A stretch of 64,000 nucleotides of DNA from CAZRIE01 sp964600075 (lineage in GTDB: Bacteria > Bacteroidota > Bacteroidia > Flavobacteriales > Flavobacteriaceae), in assembly GCA_964600075.1 (NCBI GenBank), contig CAZRIE010000006.1, forward strand, positions 33,163 through 97,162, written 5' to 3'. The notes under the pieces were generated by a model. The model worked only from the letters and a program-made list of their open reading frames with translations, made no database searches and was not told where the DNA came from. Positions 1 through 9,460 of the stretch are shown here, in pieces. The position numbers and the translations under genes were made by a program. Numbering within the stretch: position 1 is the stretch's first letter; each line of letters starts with the position of its first letter.

Positions 1-656
1 GGTGCATTATAGGCTAAATACATGAAATAAGGCTCGTTCTGTTTCTCTCTATTTTGAAGAAAGCTCAGGGCGTGGTCAGTAATCAAATCAGTGGAATAGC
101 CTTTCTCGATAAAAGGCTCGGTATTCTTATACCAAGCGTCCCGCAGTGCAGAATAGCCGTGTTCGAAATAGTCAATACAGCCGTCTAAATGCCCCACAAA
201 ATAATCGAAGCCATGATTAGTCGGCATATCTTCTATGTTTTTTGAACCCAGATGCCACTTTCCGAATAGGGCAGTTTCATATCCTGCTTCCTTAAGGTAT
301 TGTGGCAAAAGTCTTTCTTTCCCGTCGATTCGGTTCGAATCTCCAGGCATTAAGGCCGTGATAATTCCGTGCTTCGAGCGTTGGGGATAACTGCCTGTCA
401 ATAAGCTGTACCGCGAAGGTGAGCAGACCGGGGCCGAAACGTAAAAATCGGTGAATTTAATACCTGCATCCGCTATCTTTTGGATATTAGGGCTTGGAAT
501 GTCGCCTCCATAGGTCGATAAATCTCCATAACCCAAATCATCGACATAGATGATCAATATATTCGGTTGTTCTTTGATTTCTTTTGCCCCATTTGAATTG
601 CATGACGAAAAAGCGAGAAGAAGTAGTACGAAACGTGTAATTGATAGTCTGTTCAT
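1..656 (-). CDS. Secreted type I sulfatase lipoprotein (N-terminal part, cut by left edge)
   Basis: Arylsulfatase-family enzyme that hydrolyses sulfate esters, in Bacteroidota usually on sulfated polysaccharides outside the cytoplasm. I translated the minus strand from ATG at 656: residues 1-19 form a lipoprotein signal ending FSSC (lipidated Cys about 19). The metal-binding YVDDLGYGD follows at about 37-45, and the signature C-S-P-S-R with Cys at about 78, the residue matured to formylglycine. GKWHLG follows. About 218 residues are present and the C-terminal half lies outside the window. The gene is divergent from the helicase gene at 780. The family assignment is strong; the substrate cannot be read from the sequence. 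Confidence 0.9.
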   Translation of the reverse strand, partial: MNRLSITRFVLLLLAFSSCNSNGAKEIKEQPNILIIYVDDLGYGDLSTYGGDIPSPNIQKIADAGIKFTDFYVSAPVCSPSRYSLLTGSYPQRSKHGIITALMPGDSNRIDGKERLLPQYLKEAGYETALFGKWHLGSKNIEDMPTNHGFDYFVGHLDGCIDYFEHGYSALRDAWYKNTEPFIEKGYSTDLITDHALSFLQNREKQNEPYFMYLAYNA

Positions 657-779
657 GATACTGGTCAAATTTTTTGTTCTACGCAAAGACTTTCTGAATG
701 AATTAGTCTAAAATACACCATCGCAGTTTAATTCCAACATTTTTTTGCCCCTGTATTTTAAGGTAACTTTAATCCTTTG

Positions 780-3248
780 ATGAAAAGAGAAGATTTATTC
801 GATATCGCCGAATCGTGGTTCCAAGATCAAAACTGGAAACCGTTAAAATTCCAAAAAGATACTTGGAAAGCTTTTCTGCAAGGCAAACACGGACTGCTAA
901 ATGCTCCGACGGGCAGCGGAAAAACCTATGCGCTTTGGTTTCCTATTGTTTTGAATTATATTAAAAAGAATCCGCGATACAAGACCAAACATAAAAAGGG
1001 ATTAAAAGCCGTTTGGATTACGCCTCTTCGCGCACTTTCGGAAGAAATCAGACAATCCGCAGAACGGGTAACAGCTGATTTGGGTACACAAATGACGGTC
1101 GGAATACGCACGGGCGATACCTCGACCAAAGCTCGGGCAGCCATGAAAAAACAAATGCCCGATTTGCTGATCACTACTCCGGAAAGCTTACAATTGCTAT
1201 TGGCATCCAAAGATTATAATAAAATGTTCAAGGATTGTACTGCTATCGTTGTGGACGAGTGGCATGAACTTTTAGGGACCAAAAGAGGAGTTCAAATGGA
1301 GCTTGCGATTTCCCGTCTAAAAACAGTTTCAAAACAATTGCGCATTTGGGGTATTTCCGCAACCATTGGTAATCTAGAGCAAGCTAGAGATGTACTTCTG
1401 GGGCCTGAGACAGAAGCTTTGCAGAATTCCGTGATGATCAAAGCCAACATCAAAAAAAAGATTACGGTCAGGAGTATCATTCCGAAAGAAATGGAAACCT
1501 TTCCATGGCGCGGACATCTCGGTATTCGACTACTGGAAGATGTAGTTCCTATCATCAACAATAGCAAAACCACCTTGCTTTTTACGAATACGCGCAGCCA
1601 GTGCGAAATCTGGTTTCAAAAGATTCTGGAAAAACATCCTGAATATGCCGGTGAAATCGCCATGCATCATGGAAGCATCAATAAAGAAACCCGCAACTGG
1701 GTCGAACAGGCGATTCGCAATGAAAGCCTAAAAGCCGTGGTATGCACCTCAAGTTTGGATTTAGGAGTGGATTTCGCTCCTGTAGAAACTGTAGTACAAA
1801 TTGGTGGACCCAAAGGCGTAGCTCGTTTTTTACAGCGTGCCGGCCGTAGTGGCCACGGACCCGGAAAGAAGAGTGTGATTTACTTTTTGCCCACCCATGC
1901 CATCGAATTGATAGAGGCTTCTGCCTTACAGAAAGCAGTAAAACAGAATACGGTAGAAGACCGAATTCCGTACCTAAACAGCTATGATGTCTTGTTACAG
2001 TACTTGACCACTTTGGCGATTTCTGACGGATTTTATCCCGATGAAATCTACGAAGAGGTTCGGCAAACCTTTTGTTATCAGACCTTGAGCAGAGACCAAT
2101 GGCAATGGCTTTTGAACTTCTTGGTCATGGGAAGTCAAAGCCTACAGTCGTACGACGAATACAAAAAAGTGGGCGTTGAAGAAGATGGAAAATTCAAGGT
2201 CAATGATCGCGGAGTTGCCATGCGACATCGTTTTCAAATCGGTACTATCGTTAGCGACGTGAATTTGACGGTTCGCTATCAAAAAGGAGGATACATTGGC
2301 TCCATCGAAGAATACTTTATTTCAAAATTGAACAGAGGTGATGTCTTTACGTTTGCAGGGCGCAATTTAGAATTTATACGGATTAAGGAAATGCAAGTAC
2401 ATGTTAGAAATTCTAACAAAAAAACCAGTAAGGTTCCGGCCTGGGGAGGCAGTCGAATGACACTTTCGGCACAAATGTCAAAACTACTTCGAGAAGAATT
2501 GTATTCTTCATACGATGACGAAAAAGACCAGTCCCCAGAAATTAGGTCATTGGCCCATATTTTTGAACGGCAACGCCGGGAAAGCATTGTGCCCAAACCC
2601 AGCGAATTCCTTATCGAGACCTTTAAAACGCGAGAAGGTTACCACCATATTTTTTACCCGTTTGAAGGGCGTTTTGTACACGAAGCCATGGGGAGTTTGC
2701 TCGGCTATCGGATAAGTCTGCTCTCCCCTATCACCTTCTCGTTGGCTTTTAACGACTACGGATTCGAATTGCTTTCCGACAAGCCTATTGACATGCAACA
2801 GGTATTAGATAACGATTTGTTTACCACGGATTATCTACTTGATGATTTACAGAAAAGCCTGAACGCAACCGAAATGGCCAGACGGAAATTTCGTGATATT
2901 GCCATTATCAGCGGAATGGTTTTTACAGGCTACCCCAACAAGGGCATCAAGATGAAGCACCTGCAAAGCAATTCGCAATTGCTGTTCGAGGTCTTTCGCG
3001 ATTACGAACCAGAAAATTTACTGTTTCAACAGGCTTTTACCGAAACCTTTCAGCACCAGCTGGAAGAAGGTCGTTTGCGTCTTTCCATGGAACGCATAGC
3101 CACTCAAGAAATCGTTTGGAAACAGTGTGAAAAAGCTACTCCCTTTGCCTTCCCGTTAATTACAGACCGCTTAAGTCGCGAAAAATTGTCCAGCGAAAAA
3201 TGGGAAGATCGCATCAAGCGTATGGCCGCTATTTTAATGAAAAAGTAG
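780..3248 (+). CDS. Ligase-associated DEXH-box DNA helicase (Lhr-like)
   Basis: Superfamily 2 helicase of the type found with a DNA repair ligase, nuclease and PdeM. Near the N-terminus sits Walker A APTGSGKT (about residues 42-49), followed by TTPESL, the DEWH box, SATIGN, and motif VI QRAGRSGHGPGK; a long Lhr-type C-terminal region follows. About 822 residues, normal for the family. The reading frame can begin at TTG 777, but ATG 780 is the natural start. It is followed after 15 bases by pdeM, so the two are probably one transcript. The ligase and nuclease partners are not next to it: the upstream neighbour is an oppositely oriented sulfatase. Confidence 0.92.
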   Translation: MKREDLFDIAESWFQDQNWKPLKFQKDTWKAFLQGKHGLLNAPTGSGKTYALWFPIVLNYIKKNPRYKTKHKKGLKAVWITPLRALSEEIRQSAERVTADLGTQMTVGIRTGDTSTKARAAMKKQMPDLLITTPESLQLLLASKDYNKMFKDCTAIVVDEWHELLGTKRGVQMELAISRLKTVSKQLRIWGISATIGNLEQARDVLLGPETEALQNSVMIKANIKKKITVRSIIPKEMETFPWRGHLGIRLLEDVVPIINNSKTTLLFTNTRSQCEIWFQKILEKHPEYAGEIAMHHGSINKETRNWVEQAIRNESLKAVVCTSSLDLGVDFAPVETVVQIGGPKGVARFLQRAGRSGHGPGKKSVIYFLPTHAIELIEASALQKAVKQNTVEDRIPYLNSYDVLLQYLTTLAISDGFYPDEIYEEVRQTFCYQTLSRDQWQWLLNFLVMGSQSLQSYDEYKKVGVEEDGKFKVNDRGVAMRHRFQIGTIVSDVNLTVRYQKGGYIGSIEEYFISKLNRGDVFTFAGRNLEFIRIKEMQVHVRNSNKKTSKVPAWGGSRMTLSAQMSKLLREELYSSYDDEKDQSPEIRSLAHIFERQRRESIVPKPSEFLIETFKTREGYHHIFYPFEGRFVHEAMGSLLGYRISLLSPITFSLAFNDYGFELLSDKPIDMQQVLDNDLFTTDYLLDDLQKSLNATEMARRKFRDIAIISGMVFTGYPNKGIKMKHLQSNSQLLFEVFRDYEPENLLFQQAFTETFQHQLEEGRLRLSMERIATQEIVWKQCEKATPFAFPLITDRLSREKLSSEKWEDRIKRMAAILMKK

Positions 3249-3263
3249 ATACCTTTAACTTTT

Positions 3264-3938
3264 ATGAATACCGAATCCATTCAAATTAAGAGTCAAAATT
3301 TCACCATGCACCCGTTGGGAGTGCTTTTTTGGAAAGAAAAATCAATGCTCTTGATCAGCGATGTGCATTTGGGAAAGATTTCTCATTTTCGAAAATTTGG
3401 AGCAGCTGTTCCGCAAAAAGCCGTTCAAAAAAACTTTGATTTGTTGGATGAAGCGGTTGCTTTTTTTCAACCGGAAACCATCGTTTTTATGGGTGATCTT
3501 TTTCATTCCTCTTTAAATAAAGAGTGGCAACTTTTTGAAAAATGGACTTCAAAGGTCAATACAAAAATAATTTTGGTAGTCGGAAATCACGACATTATTT
3601 CCCCCATAAAATATGAAGATTTAGGAATTGAGGTCGTTTCTGAAATTCAGTCAGCGGGTTTTCTATTGACCCACCACCCAGAAGAACGGGAAGGGTTTTT
3701 TAACTTTTGCGGACATATTCATCCGGCTATTCGGTTAAGCGGAATGGGAAGGCAATCCGTTCGCTTGCGGTGCTTTTTCAAATCCGACGCACAACTATTG
3801 CTTCCTGCGTTTGGCGAATTTACGGGGTCATACACCATGGAGCCCGAAAAGAATTGTCAGGTTTTTGCCCTATTGGGCGATACTGTACTTCTTGTTCCTT
3901 TTAAATCCGGAAGGCGTCGAAAACATTTTTCGAAGTAG
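3264..3938 (+). CDS. pdeM: Ligase-associated DNA damage response endonuclease PdeM
   Basis: Calcineurin-like metallophosphoesterase. Metal-binding motifs are in order: DVH (residues 33-35), GDLFH (77-81), GNHD (107-110) and later GHIHP. These are the metal ligands of the fold. Length 224 residues matches the family. It follows the DEXH helicase after 15 bases on the same strand, the usual partner, which supports a repair role. The exact nuclease substrate is not known from sequence. Confidence 0.88.
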   Translation: MNTESIQIKSQNFTMHPLGVLFWKEKSMLLISDVHLGKISHFRKFGAAVPQKAVQKNFDLLDEAVAFFQPETIVFMGDLFHSSLNKEWQLFEKWTSKVNTKIILVVGNHDIISPIKYEDLGIEVVSEIQSAGFLLTHHPEEREGFFNFCGHIHPAIRLSGMGRQSVRLRCFFKSDAQLLLPAFGEFTGSYTMEPEKNCQVFALLGDTVLLVPFKSGRRRKHFSK

Positions 3939-4000
3939 TTTAGATTTAACTAAAAATTTCCTGATTCTTTTCGAATGCCTACTTTTATCAAAAAGCCAAG

Positions 4001-4786
4001 ATGAAAAAGAGATTATCCGTGCTCAACCTAGTTTCCGTACTACTTGTAATTGCCATAAATTATGTGTCACAAGCAATTCGCATCAATGAAACTACGATTG
4101 GGGAAGTCAGTAATAAGTACTTCAACTTATTCACTCCTGCGAGCTACGCATTTGCGATTTGGGGGCTAATTTTCACTGCCCTTATCGCCTACGGATTCTA
4201 TCAAGTCAAAATAGCTTTTTTTAGCAAAAAATCATCAAAATTTATTGAGGAGACCGGCTACTGGTTTATCATCACCAACCTATTAAACTGTGTTTGGGTT
4301 TTCGTCTTTGCCTATGACTATACGGGTATTTCGGTTTTGGTAATGTTGGGTATTTTGCTCTCACTAATCAAGATAATTTTGAATACGAATATGGAAAAGG
4401 AACCGGTTTCTCGTACAACATTCATTTTTGGCTGGTTACCTATTGGAATATACAGTGGGTGGATAGCGGTCGCCACCATCGCCAACGTATCGGCATATTT
4501 GGCCAAATTAAATTGGAATGGAGGTTTTCTTTCAGAATCAGGTTGGACCATCACGTTGATAGTCATTGCTACGGCTTTATACCTTATCATGATTTATACA
4601 CGGAATATGCGCGAGTTCGCGGCCGTCGGAATTTGGGCCCTGTTCGCCATTTATATTCGTCATCAATATGAGTATGAAAATATCGCTTACGTGGCGCTCG
4701 CAGGGTGTGCCTTGATTCTTATTGCAATACTATGGAGCATATACAAAAGTCGACAGACCAATTTGGTTTTAAAATCTAGCGAATAG
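4001..4786 (+). CDS. Tryptophan-rich sensory protein (TspO/MBR-like) membrane protein
   Basis: A 261-residue integral membrane protein with about seven hydrophobic segments. The conserved PASYAFAIWGLIF segment near residue 46 and later Trp-rich helices (GWLPIGIYSGWIAVA) are those of TspO-related proteins annotated in Bacteroidota; classical TspO is shorter (about 160 residues), so this is the long flavobacterial form. Role in tetrapyrrole or stress sensing is by family only. It stands alone between pdeM and mfd. Confidence 0.65.
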   Translation: MKKRLSVLNLVSVLLVIAINYVSQAIRINETTIGEVSNKYFNLFTPASYAFAIWGLIFTALIAYGFYQVKIAFFSKKSSKFIEETGYWFIITNLLNCVWVFVFAYDYTGISVLVMLGILLSLIKIILNTNMEKEPVSRTTFIFGWLPIGIYSGWIAVATIANVSAYLAKLNWNGGFLSESGWTITLIVIATALYLIMIYTRNMREFAAVGIWALFAIYIRHQYEYENIAYVALAGCALILIAILWSIYKSRQTNLVLKSSE

Positions 4787-4808
4787 ACGGAATTTTATTT
4801 CTTTTCCG

Positions 4809-4840
4809 TTGGATTGGACCTGAAGAACAAGTTATCTTTG
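4809..4840 (+). promoter_or_regulatory. Bacteroidota promoter of mfd
   Basis: TTG at 4809-4811 and a perfect TATCTTTG (TAnnTTTG) at 4833-4840, spaced 21 bases. The start of mfd lies 18 bases after the -7 box, so the leader is short. Motif matching by eye. Confidence 0.55.
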
Positions 4841-4857
4841 CGTTCAAATTTTAACGG

Positions 4858-7800
4858 TTGACCCAAATAAGCATTCAGCAACTGTTTTCACAGTCTCCAA
4901 AAACTCGGAAACTGAAGGATGCTATTGCCCAATCGGACGCTTCGACTCCCCTCAGGGTGCAATTTAAAGGATTGGCCGGTTCCTCCCTTTCCTTCGTTTT
5001 AGCAGATACCTTTCAAAATTCATCAACGCCCTTTTTATTGGTTTTTGATGATAAGGAAGAAGCCGCCTACTACCTCAACGACCTCGAACAATTGATTGGC
5101 GAGAAAGATGTACTTTTCTATCCTGGCAGTTATCGCCGACCCTATCAAATCGAGGAAACGGACAACGCAAATGTATTGCTTAGGGCCGAAGTGCTGAACC
5201 GTATCAATTCACGAAAAAGACCGGCCATAATAGTTACCTATCCCGATGCACTTTTTGAAAAAGTAGTTACGCGTAGAGAGCTTGAGAGAAACACCCTAAA
5301 AATAAAACTTGACGATACCTTGTCACTCGACTTTTTGAACGAGGTGCTTTTCGAATATCAATTCAAAAGGGTCGATTTTGTAACGGAGCCCGGAGAGTTT
5401 TCAGTGCGTGGGGGTATTGTAGACGTATTTTCCTTTTCACATGACGAACCTTATCGTATCGAATTTTTCGGGGATGAAGTAGATAGCATACGTACTTTCG
5501 ATGTAGAGACGCAGCTCTCTACTGAAAAGGTCAAGAAAATCAGTATCATACCCAATGTGGCCAACAAGTTTTTGGAGGAAAAAAGGGAAAGCTTTTTACA
5601 ATATATTTCGGCTGAAACTATTGTATTTGCAAAAAACACCGACTTCCTTTTTGACCGCTTGGATGATTTCTTCGGAAAGGCCATTGAGGCTTTTGGAAAA
5701 CTATCCAAAGACCTCAAACACGCCCAGCCGGAGGAGCTTTTTATGAATTCGAAGCGGTTTCGAAAGCAATTGGAAGGATTTGGATTGATTACAACAGGGT
5801 CTTCGACGCTGCCTGTCCTGAGCGCAGCCGAAGGGCTCAACCTCCATAACATGGTCACTGAACGTAGCCAAAGTGACATTATCGAATTCAACACAAAACC
5901 TCAACCCTCGTTCAATAAAAAGTTCGACCTGCTCATCGAAAACCTCAATGGGTATAAAGACGAGGGGTACACCAATTATATCTTCTGCGCCAGTGAGCAA
6001 CAGGCCAAACGCTTTCACGCTATTTTTGAAGACGTTAACCAACATGTACATTACGAAACTTTGGTATTCCCACTGTATCAAGGTTTTATCGACGATGATC
6101 AAAAAATCGTCTGCTATACCGATCACCAAATTTTTGAGCGCTACCATAAATTCCACTTGAAAAATGGCTATGCCAAGAAACAAGCGATTACACTCAAGGA
6201 ACTCAACAAATTAGAAATCGGCGATTATGTGACCCATATCGACCATGGTATCGGTAAGTTTGGGGGACTCCAAAAAATCGATGTCGAAGGAAAGAAACAG
6301 GAGGCTATCAAATTGATGTACGGCGAGCGCGATATCCTATATGTCAGTATCCATTCGCTACATAAAATCTCAAAATTCAATGGTAAGGACGGGGCCGTTC
6401 CAAAAATCTATAAACTCGGTTCCGCTGCTTGGAAAAAACTCAAACAGAAAACAAAAACACGGGTAAAGAAAATCGCCTTCGACCTTATCAAGGTCTACGC
6501 TAAACGTCGTTTGGAAAAAGGATTTCAGTACGACCCGGACAGCTATTTGCAAAACGAGCTCGAAGCTTCCTTTATTTATGAGGATACTCCCGACCAAAGT
6601 AAATCGACGGAAGATGTCAAACGCGATATGGAAAGTGAACGCCCGATGGACCGACTCATCTGCGGTGATGTAGGCTTCGGAAAAACGGAGGTGGCCATTC
6701 GTGCGGCTTTTAAGGCAGTCGATAATGGCAAACAAGTAGCAGTTTTAGTACCGACTACAATTCTGGCTTTTCAACATAACCGTACTTTTAAGGAACGTTT
6801 GAAAGAAATGCCCGTTACGGTAGACTACTTGAACCGCTTCCGGACGACAAAGGAACGACGAGATACCTTGGAAAATCTCGCTTCCGGAAAAGTAGATATT
6901 ATTATAGGCACGCATCAGCTCGTCAACAAAAATGTAAAGTTTAAAGACCTCGGACTGCTTGTAGTCGATGAAGAACAAAAATTCGGTGTTTCGGTCAAGG
7001 ACAAGTTGAAATCCATCAAAGAAAATGTAGATGTGTTGACTTTAACGGCTACGCCAATACCAAGAACCTTACAGTTTAGTTTGATGGCCGCGAGAGATTT
7101 GTCCGTTATCAATACCCCTCCGCCGAACCGCTACCCAATCGAAAGCCGGGTCATTCGGTTTACCGAAGAAACGATTCGTGATGCCATTAGTTATGAGATA
7201 CAACGCGGCGGGCAGGTATTCTTTATACATAACCGTATCGAAAACATTAAAGAGGTAGCTGGTATGATTCAACGCCTCGTACCCGATGCCAAGGTCGGTA
7301 TCGGGCACGGCCAAATGGAAGGTAAAAAATTGGAAACCCTAATGCTAAGTTTTATGAACGGGGAATTTGATGTACTCGTCTCGACCACTATTGTCGAAAG
7401 CGGACTTGACGTCACCAATGCCAATACCATTTTTATCAATAACGCGAATAATTTCGGACTCAGCGACTTGCACCAAATGCGTGGTCGTGTGGGTCGTAGC
7501 AATAAAAAAGCGTTCTGTTATTTTATTACGCCCCCATACGATGTCATGACACCTGATGCCCGAAAACGTATCGAGGCCCTCGAGCAATTCACAGCACTCG
7601 GCAGCGGTTTTAATATCGCTATGAAAGATTTGGAAATACGGGGCGCAGGTGATTTACTAGGTGGCGAACAGAGTGGCTTTATCAACGAAATCGGTTTTGA
7701 GACGTACCAAAAAATCTTGGCCGAGGCCATTGATGAGCTTAAAGAAACAGAGTTCAAAGAACTCTATGAAGAGGTCGAGGGTCATAAAGAAAAAGTCTTC

Positions 7801-8289
7801 GTAAAGGAGACTCAAATTGACGCTGACTTTCAATTGCAATTCCCTGATGATTATATCAACAATATTACCGAACGCTTAAATCTCTATACCGAACTCAACC
7901 AAGTTAAAGATGAAGAAGGTCTACAAAAATTCGAGGTCGAACTCATCGACCGTTTTGGTGAACTTCCCACGCAGGCCGAAGACCTGTTGAACTCCGTTCG
8001 CATCAAATGGATTGGTAATGGCATTGGACTCGAAAAAATCGTGATGAAAAAAGGTAAACTCATCGGTTATTTTATCGCCGATCAGCAATCGGAATTTTAT
8101 CAAAGCCCAGCTTTTACCAAAGTGTTGCAGTTTGTTCAAAGTCATCCGCAGCGTTATAAAATGAAAGAAAAAAACACCCGTAACGGGCTCCGCTTACTGT
8201 TGGTCTTTGAGGGGATTACTTCTGTGGATATGGTACTAAAGGCACTACGCCCTTTTGAAATGCCAGCTCCTCTTCGGGCATCATCGTAA
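4858..8289 (+). CDS. mfd: Transcription-repair coupling factor Mfd
   Basis: ATP-dependent translocase that removes stalled RNA polymerase and recruits UvrA. The start is TTG at 4858: no in-frame ATG precedes the conserved N-terminal domain. Order: UvrB-like N-terminal modules, RNA polymerase interaction region (DYVTHIDHGIGKFGGL, about residue 459), helicase Walker A GDVGFGKTE (about 602), DEEQ box (about 704), motif VI QMRGRVGRS, and the C-terminal TRCF domain. 1143 residues. Two short segments look foreign: residues about 28-35 and about 318-341, encoded by TGAGCGnAG-type repeats (see repeat entries). The second replaces a stretch that I recall as short in other flavobacterial Mfd proteins, just before the conserved PQPSFNKKFD. 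Confidence 0.96.
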   Translation: MTQISIQQLFSQSPKTRKLKDAIAQSDASTPLRVQFKGLAGSSLSFVLADTFQNSSTPFLLVFDDKEEAAYYLNDLEQLIGEKDVLFYPGSYRRPYQIEETDNANVLLRAEVLNRINSRKRPAIIVTYPDALFEKVVTRRELERNTLKIKLDDTLSLDFLNEVLFEYQFKRVDFVTEPGEFSVRGGIVDVFSFSHDEPYRIEFFGDEVDSIRTFDVETQLSTEKVKKISIIPNVANKFLEEKRESFLQYISAETIVFAKNTDFLFDRLDDFFGKAIEAFGKLSKDLKHAQPEELFMNSKRFRKQLEGFGLITTGSSTLPVLSAAEGLNLHNMVTERSQSDIIEFNTKPQPSFNKKFDLLIENLNGYKDEGYTNYIFCASEQQAKRFHAIFEDVNQHVHYETLVFPLYQGFIDDDQKIVCYTDHQIFERYHKFHLKNGYAKKQAITLKELNKLEIGDYVTHIDHGIGKFGGLQKIDVEGKKQEAIKLMYGERDILYVSIHSLHKISKFNGKDGAVPKIYKLGSAAWKKLKQKTKTRVKKIAFDLIKVYAKRRLEKGFQYDPDSYLQNELEASFIYEDTPDQSKSTEDVKRDMESERPMDRLICGDVGFGKTEVAIRAAFKAVDNGKQVAVLVPTTILAFQHNRTFKERLKEMPVTVDYLNRFRTTKERRDTLENLASGKVDIIIGTHQLVNKNVKFKDLGLLVVDEEQKFGVSVKDKLKSIKENVDVLTLTATPIPRTLQFSLMAARDLSVINTPPPNRYPIESRVIRFTEETIRDAISYEIQRGGQVFFIHNRIENIKEVAGMIQRLVPDAKVGIGHGQMEGKKLETLMLSFMNGEFDVLVSTTIVESGLDVTNANTIFINNANNFGLSDLHQMRGRVGRSNKKAFCYFITPPYDVMTPDARKRIEALEQFTALGSGFNIAMKDLEIRGAGDLLGGEQSGFINEIGFETYQKILAEAIDELKETEFKELYEEVEGHKEKVFVKETQIDADFQLQFPDDYINNITERLNLYTELNQVKDEEGLQKFEVELIDRFGELPTQAEDLLNSVRIKWIGNGIGLEKIVMKKGKLIGYFIADQQSEFYQSPAFTKVLQFVQSHPQRYKMKEKNTRNGLRLLLVFEGITSVDMVLKALRPFEMPAPLRASS
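4939..4960 (+). repeat. Intragenic TTCGACT...CTCAG repeat copy in mfd (5' region)
   Basis: GCTTCGACTCCCCTCAGGGT-type 22-base segment inside the mfd frame, encoding part of ASTPLRV. It resembles the inverse orientation of the repeat core seen at 5814, 5854, 25552, 25585 and 26137. It could still be ordinary coding sequence, so confidence is moderate. Confidence 0.45.
5814..5877 (+). repeat. Two direct copies of a TGAGCGnAGCCnAAG repeat inserted in frame in mfd
   Basis: Copy 1 at 5814-5835 has core CCTGAGCGCAGCCGAAGGG; copy 2 at 5854-5877 has core ACTGAACGTAGCCAAAGTG and complementary ends GTCACT/AGTGAC. They sit in the mfd frame, encode LSAAEG and VTERSQS, and keep it open. The same core occurs as an inverted pair in metG. 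Confidence 0.7.
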
Positions 8290-8423
8290 TAATCCTGACT
8301 AAGCAGGAGAGGTGCGAACCGGCTAAACCGTTAACTATTCGAGAATAACTCCTGAGGTTAGCTATTTACGGTCGAAATAGAAATAGCCTTCTTCGACTCT
8401 TTCTGAAACGCCCCATTAAAATT

Positions 8424-8760
8424 ATGGAAACACAATCCATTCATTTTATCTTGGCCGAAAAATTGGCTATTGTACACTTAGTTGATTCGGTAATTCTAGT
8501 TGATAGACAGGTGCACAACGGTGAGATAGGCGCTGACACAACTCATGAAACTTATTGATTTTGATAGTAACTTTATCCTTCTGGCACGGAATATCGATAT
8601 CGAACAGGCCCTAATGCTTCTAATAAAAATGTCCGATGAGAAAAAAAGCACATTGAAATCTATTCTAGAAATGATTGCTATCTCCGATGGCTTTGTTCAT
8701 GAAAAGGAAACGGATCTTATGGTCCGTGTTTTAAGTCAATTGAGATGCGTTAACAATTGA
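8424..8760 (+). pseudogene. Frameshifted TerB-like gene (decayed copy 1)
   Basis: Frame 1 from ATG 8424 gives METQSIHFILAEKLAIVHLV and reads to a stop at 8558. The downstream half is in the next frame: LTQLMKLIDFDSNF then SDEKKSTLKSILEMIAISDG, ending at TGA 8760. Joined, the two halves align along their length with the intact TerB-like protein at 12919-13251 (AEKLAI, QLM-ML-FD, KK-L--IL, ADGK/SDGF). A single-base shift near 8530 separates them. An ORF of 71 codons starting at ATG 8545 remains but lacks the first helices. A sequencing error is possible, but the neighbouring copy is also broken. Confidence 0.75.
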
Positions 8761-8849
8761 GACAACAAAAAAGATTTCGATTACTCGCTTCTTTCACCAC
8801 GTAACGACTATTAATTTCTAGTACCATAAAATTTGATTAGGAAGAAAAA

Positions 8850-9154
8850 ATGGTAGGCATAAAAATGACCTATGAGATCATTTTGGCCCAAGGAACTATT
8901 CGTCCCGACGAAATCGCGGCTTTACAAAAGCTATAATTAGTAATTGGTTTTGATAGCGATTTTCTAGCCGATGCCCAGAATATTGATGTTGACGAGGCCC
9001 TCGTTCCCTTGCGCAATATGCCATACGCCAAAAAGAAAGTTTTAGCGAAATTCTTGAAGACATGGCTATTTTCGATAAATTTCGGCATAAAAAGAAAATG
9101 AGTCTAATTATACAAACTTCTAAAAATATTGGTATTCGTGGCGAATTGGAGTAG
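8850..9154 (+). pseudogene. TerB-like gene remnant (decayed copy 2)
   Basis: From ATG 8850 the frame reads MVGIKMTYEIILAQGTIRPD, reaches an in-frame TAA after QKL, continues in frame with IGFDSDFLADAQNIDVDEAL and AKKKVLAKF, then needs a frame change to read LEDMAIFDKFRHKKKMSLI and ends at TAG 9154. This matches the domain order of the intact paralogue at 12919 (VDGTVNTSEL, LEFDKKLLDDAREVN, ASKKKTLALIL). At least one stop and one frameshift make it non-functional. Confidence 0.72.
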
Positions 9155-9460
9155 CTAATCTTGATTTAGAAGTTCATGAACATATTGAAAATACCTTCTA
9201 ATAAAATTCATAAAGCAACTAGCAATAGTATTTTTATGCACTGTACTGTTATTAGCGAGCACCTATACCCGGCAAACCATTGACCTTAGCCAAAAAGAGC
9301 AGCCAACTTTGCCCTGATTGCAGAAGAGATGTTAATCTCTAAAAAACTATGGTTAAACGGCCTGGCCATTACAACCAAAATTTTGAACAGTTCTCCGTGC
9401 AACCTTCATAGGTTTTGTGGTGGCGTTTACCTAAATTTAACGGAACTAAATACATTTTTT
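9155..9460. other. Gene-free stretch with a possible signal-peptide remnant
   Basis: No complete gene. In the + frame near 9210-9316 the sequence reads KQLAIVFLCTVLLLASTYT followed by a short polar stretch and a TGA, which resembles a signal peptide cut off from its gene, but there is no ATG start. An open frame from ATG 9329 runs into the oxidoreductase gene but its first 44 residues look non-coding. Function unknown. Confidence 0.3.

Noticed and set aside
320..350. tRNA-like GGTTCGAATCTCC sequence
   Set aside because: It is part of the sulfatase coding frame; no acceptor, D or anticodon stems surround it.
5701..6183. 160-codon minus-strand ORF inside mfd
   Set aside because: Shadow frame of mfd.
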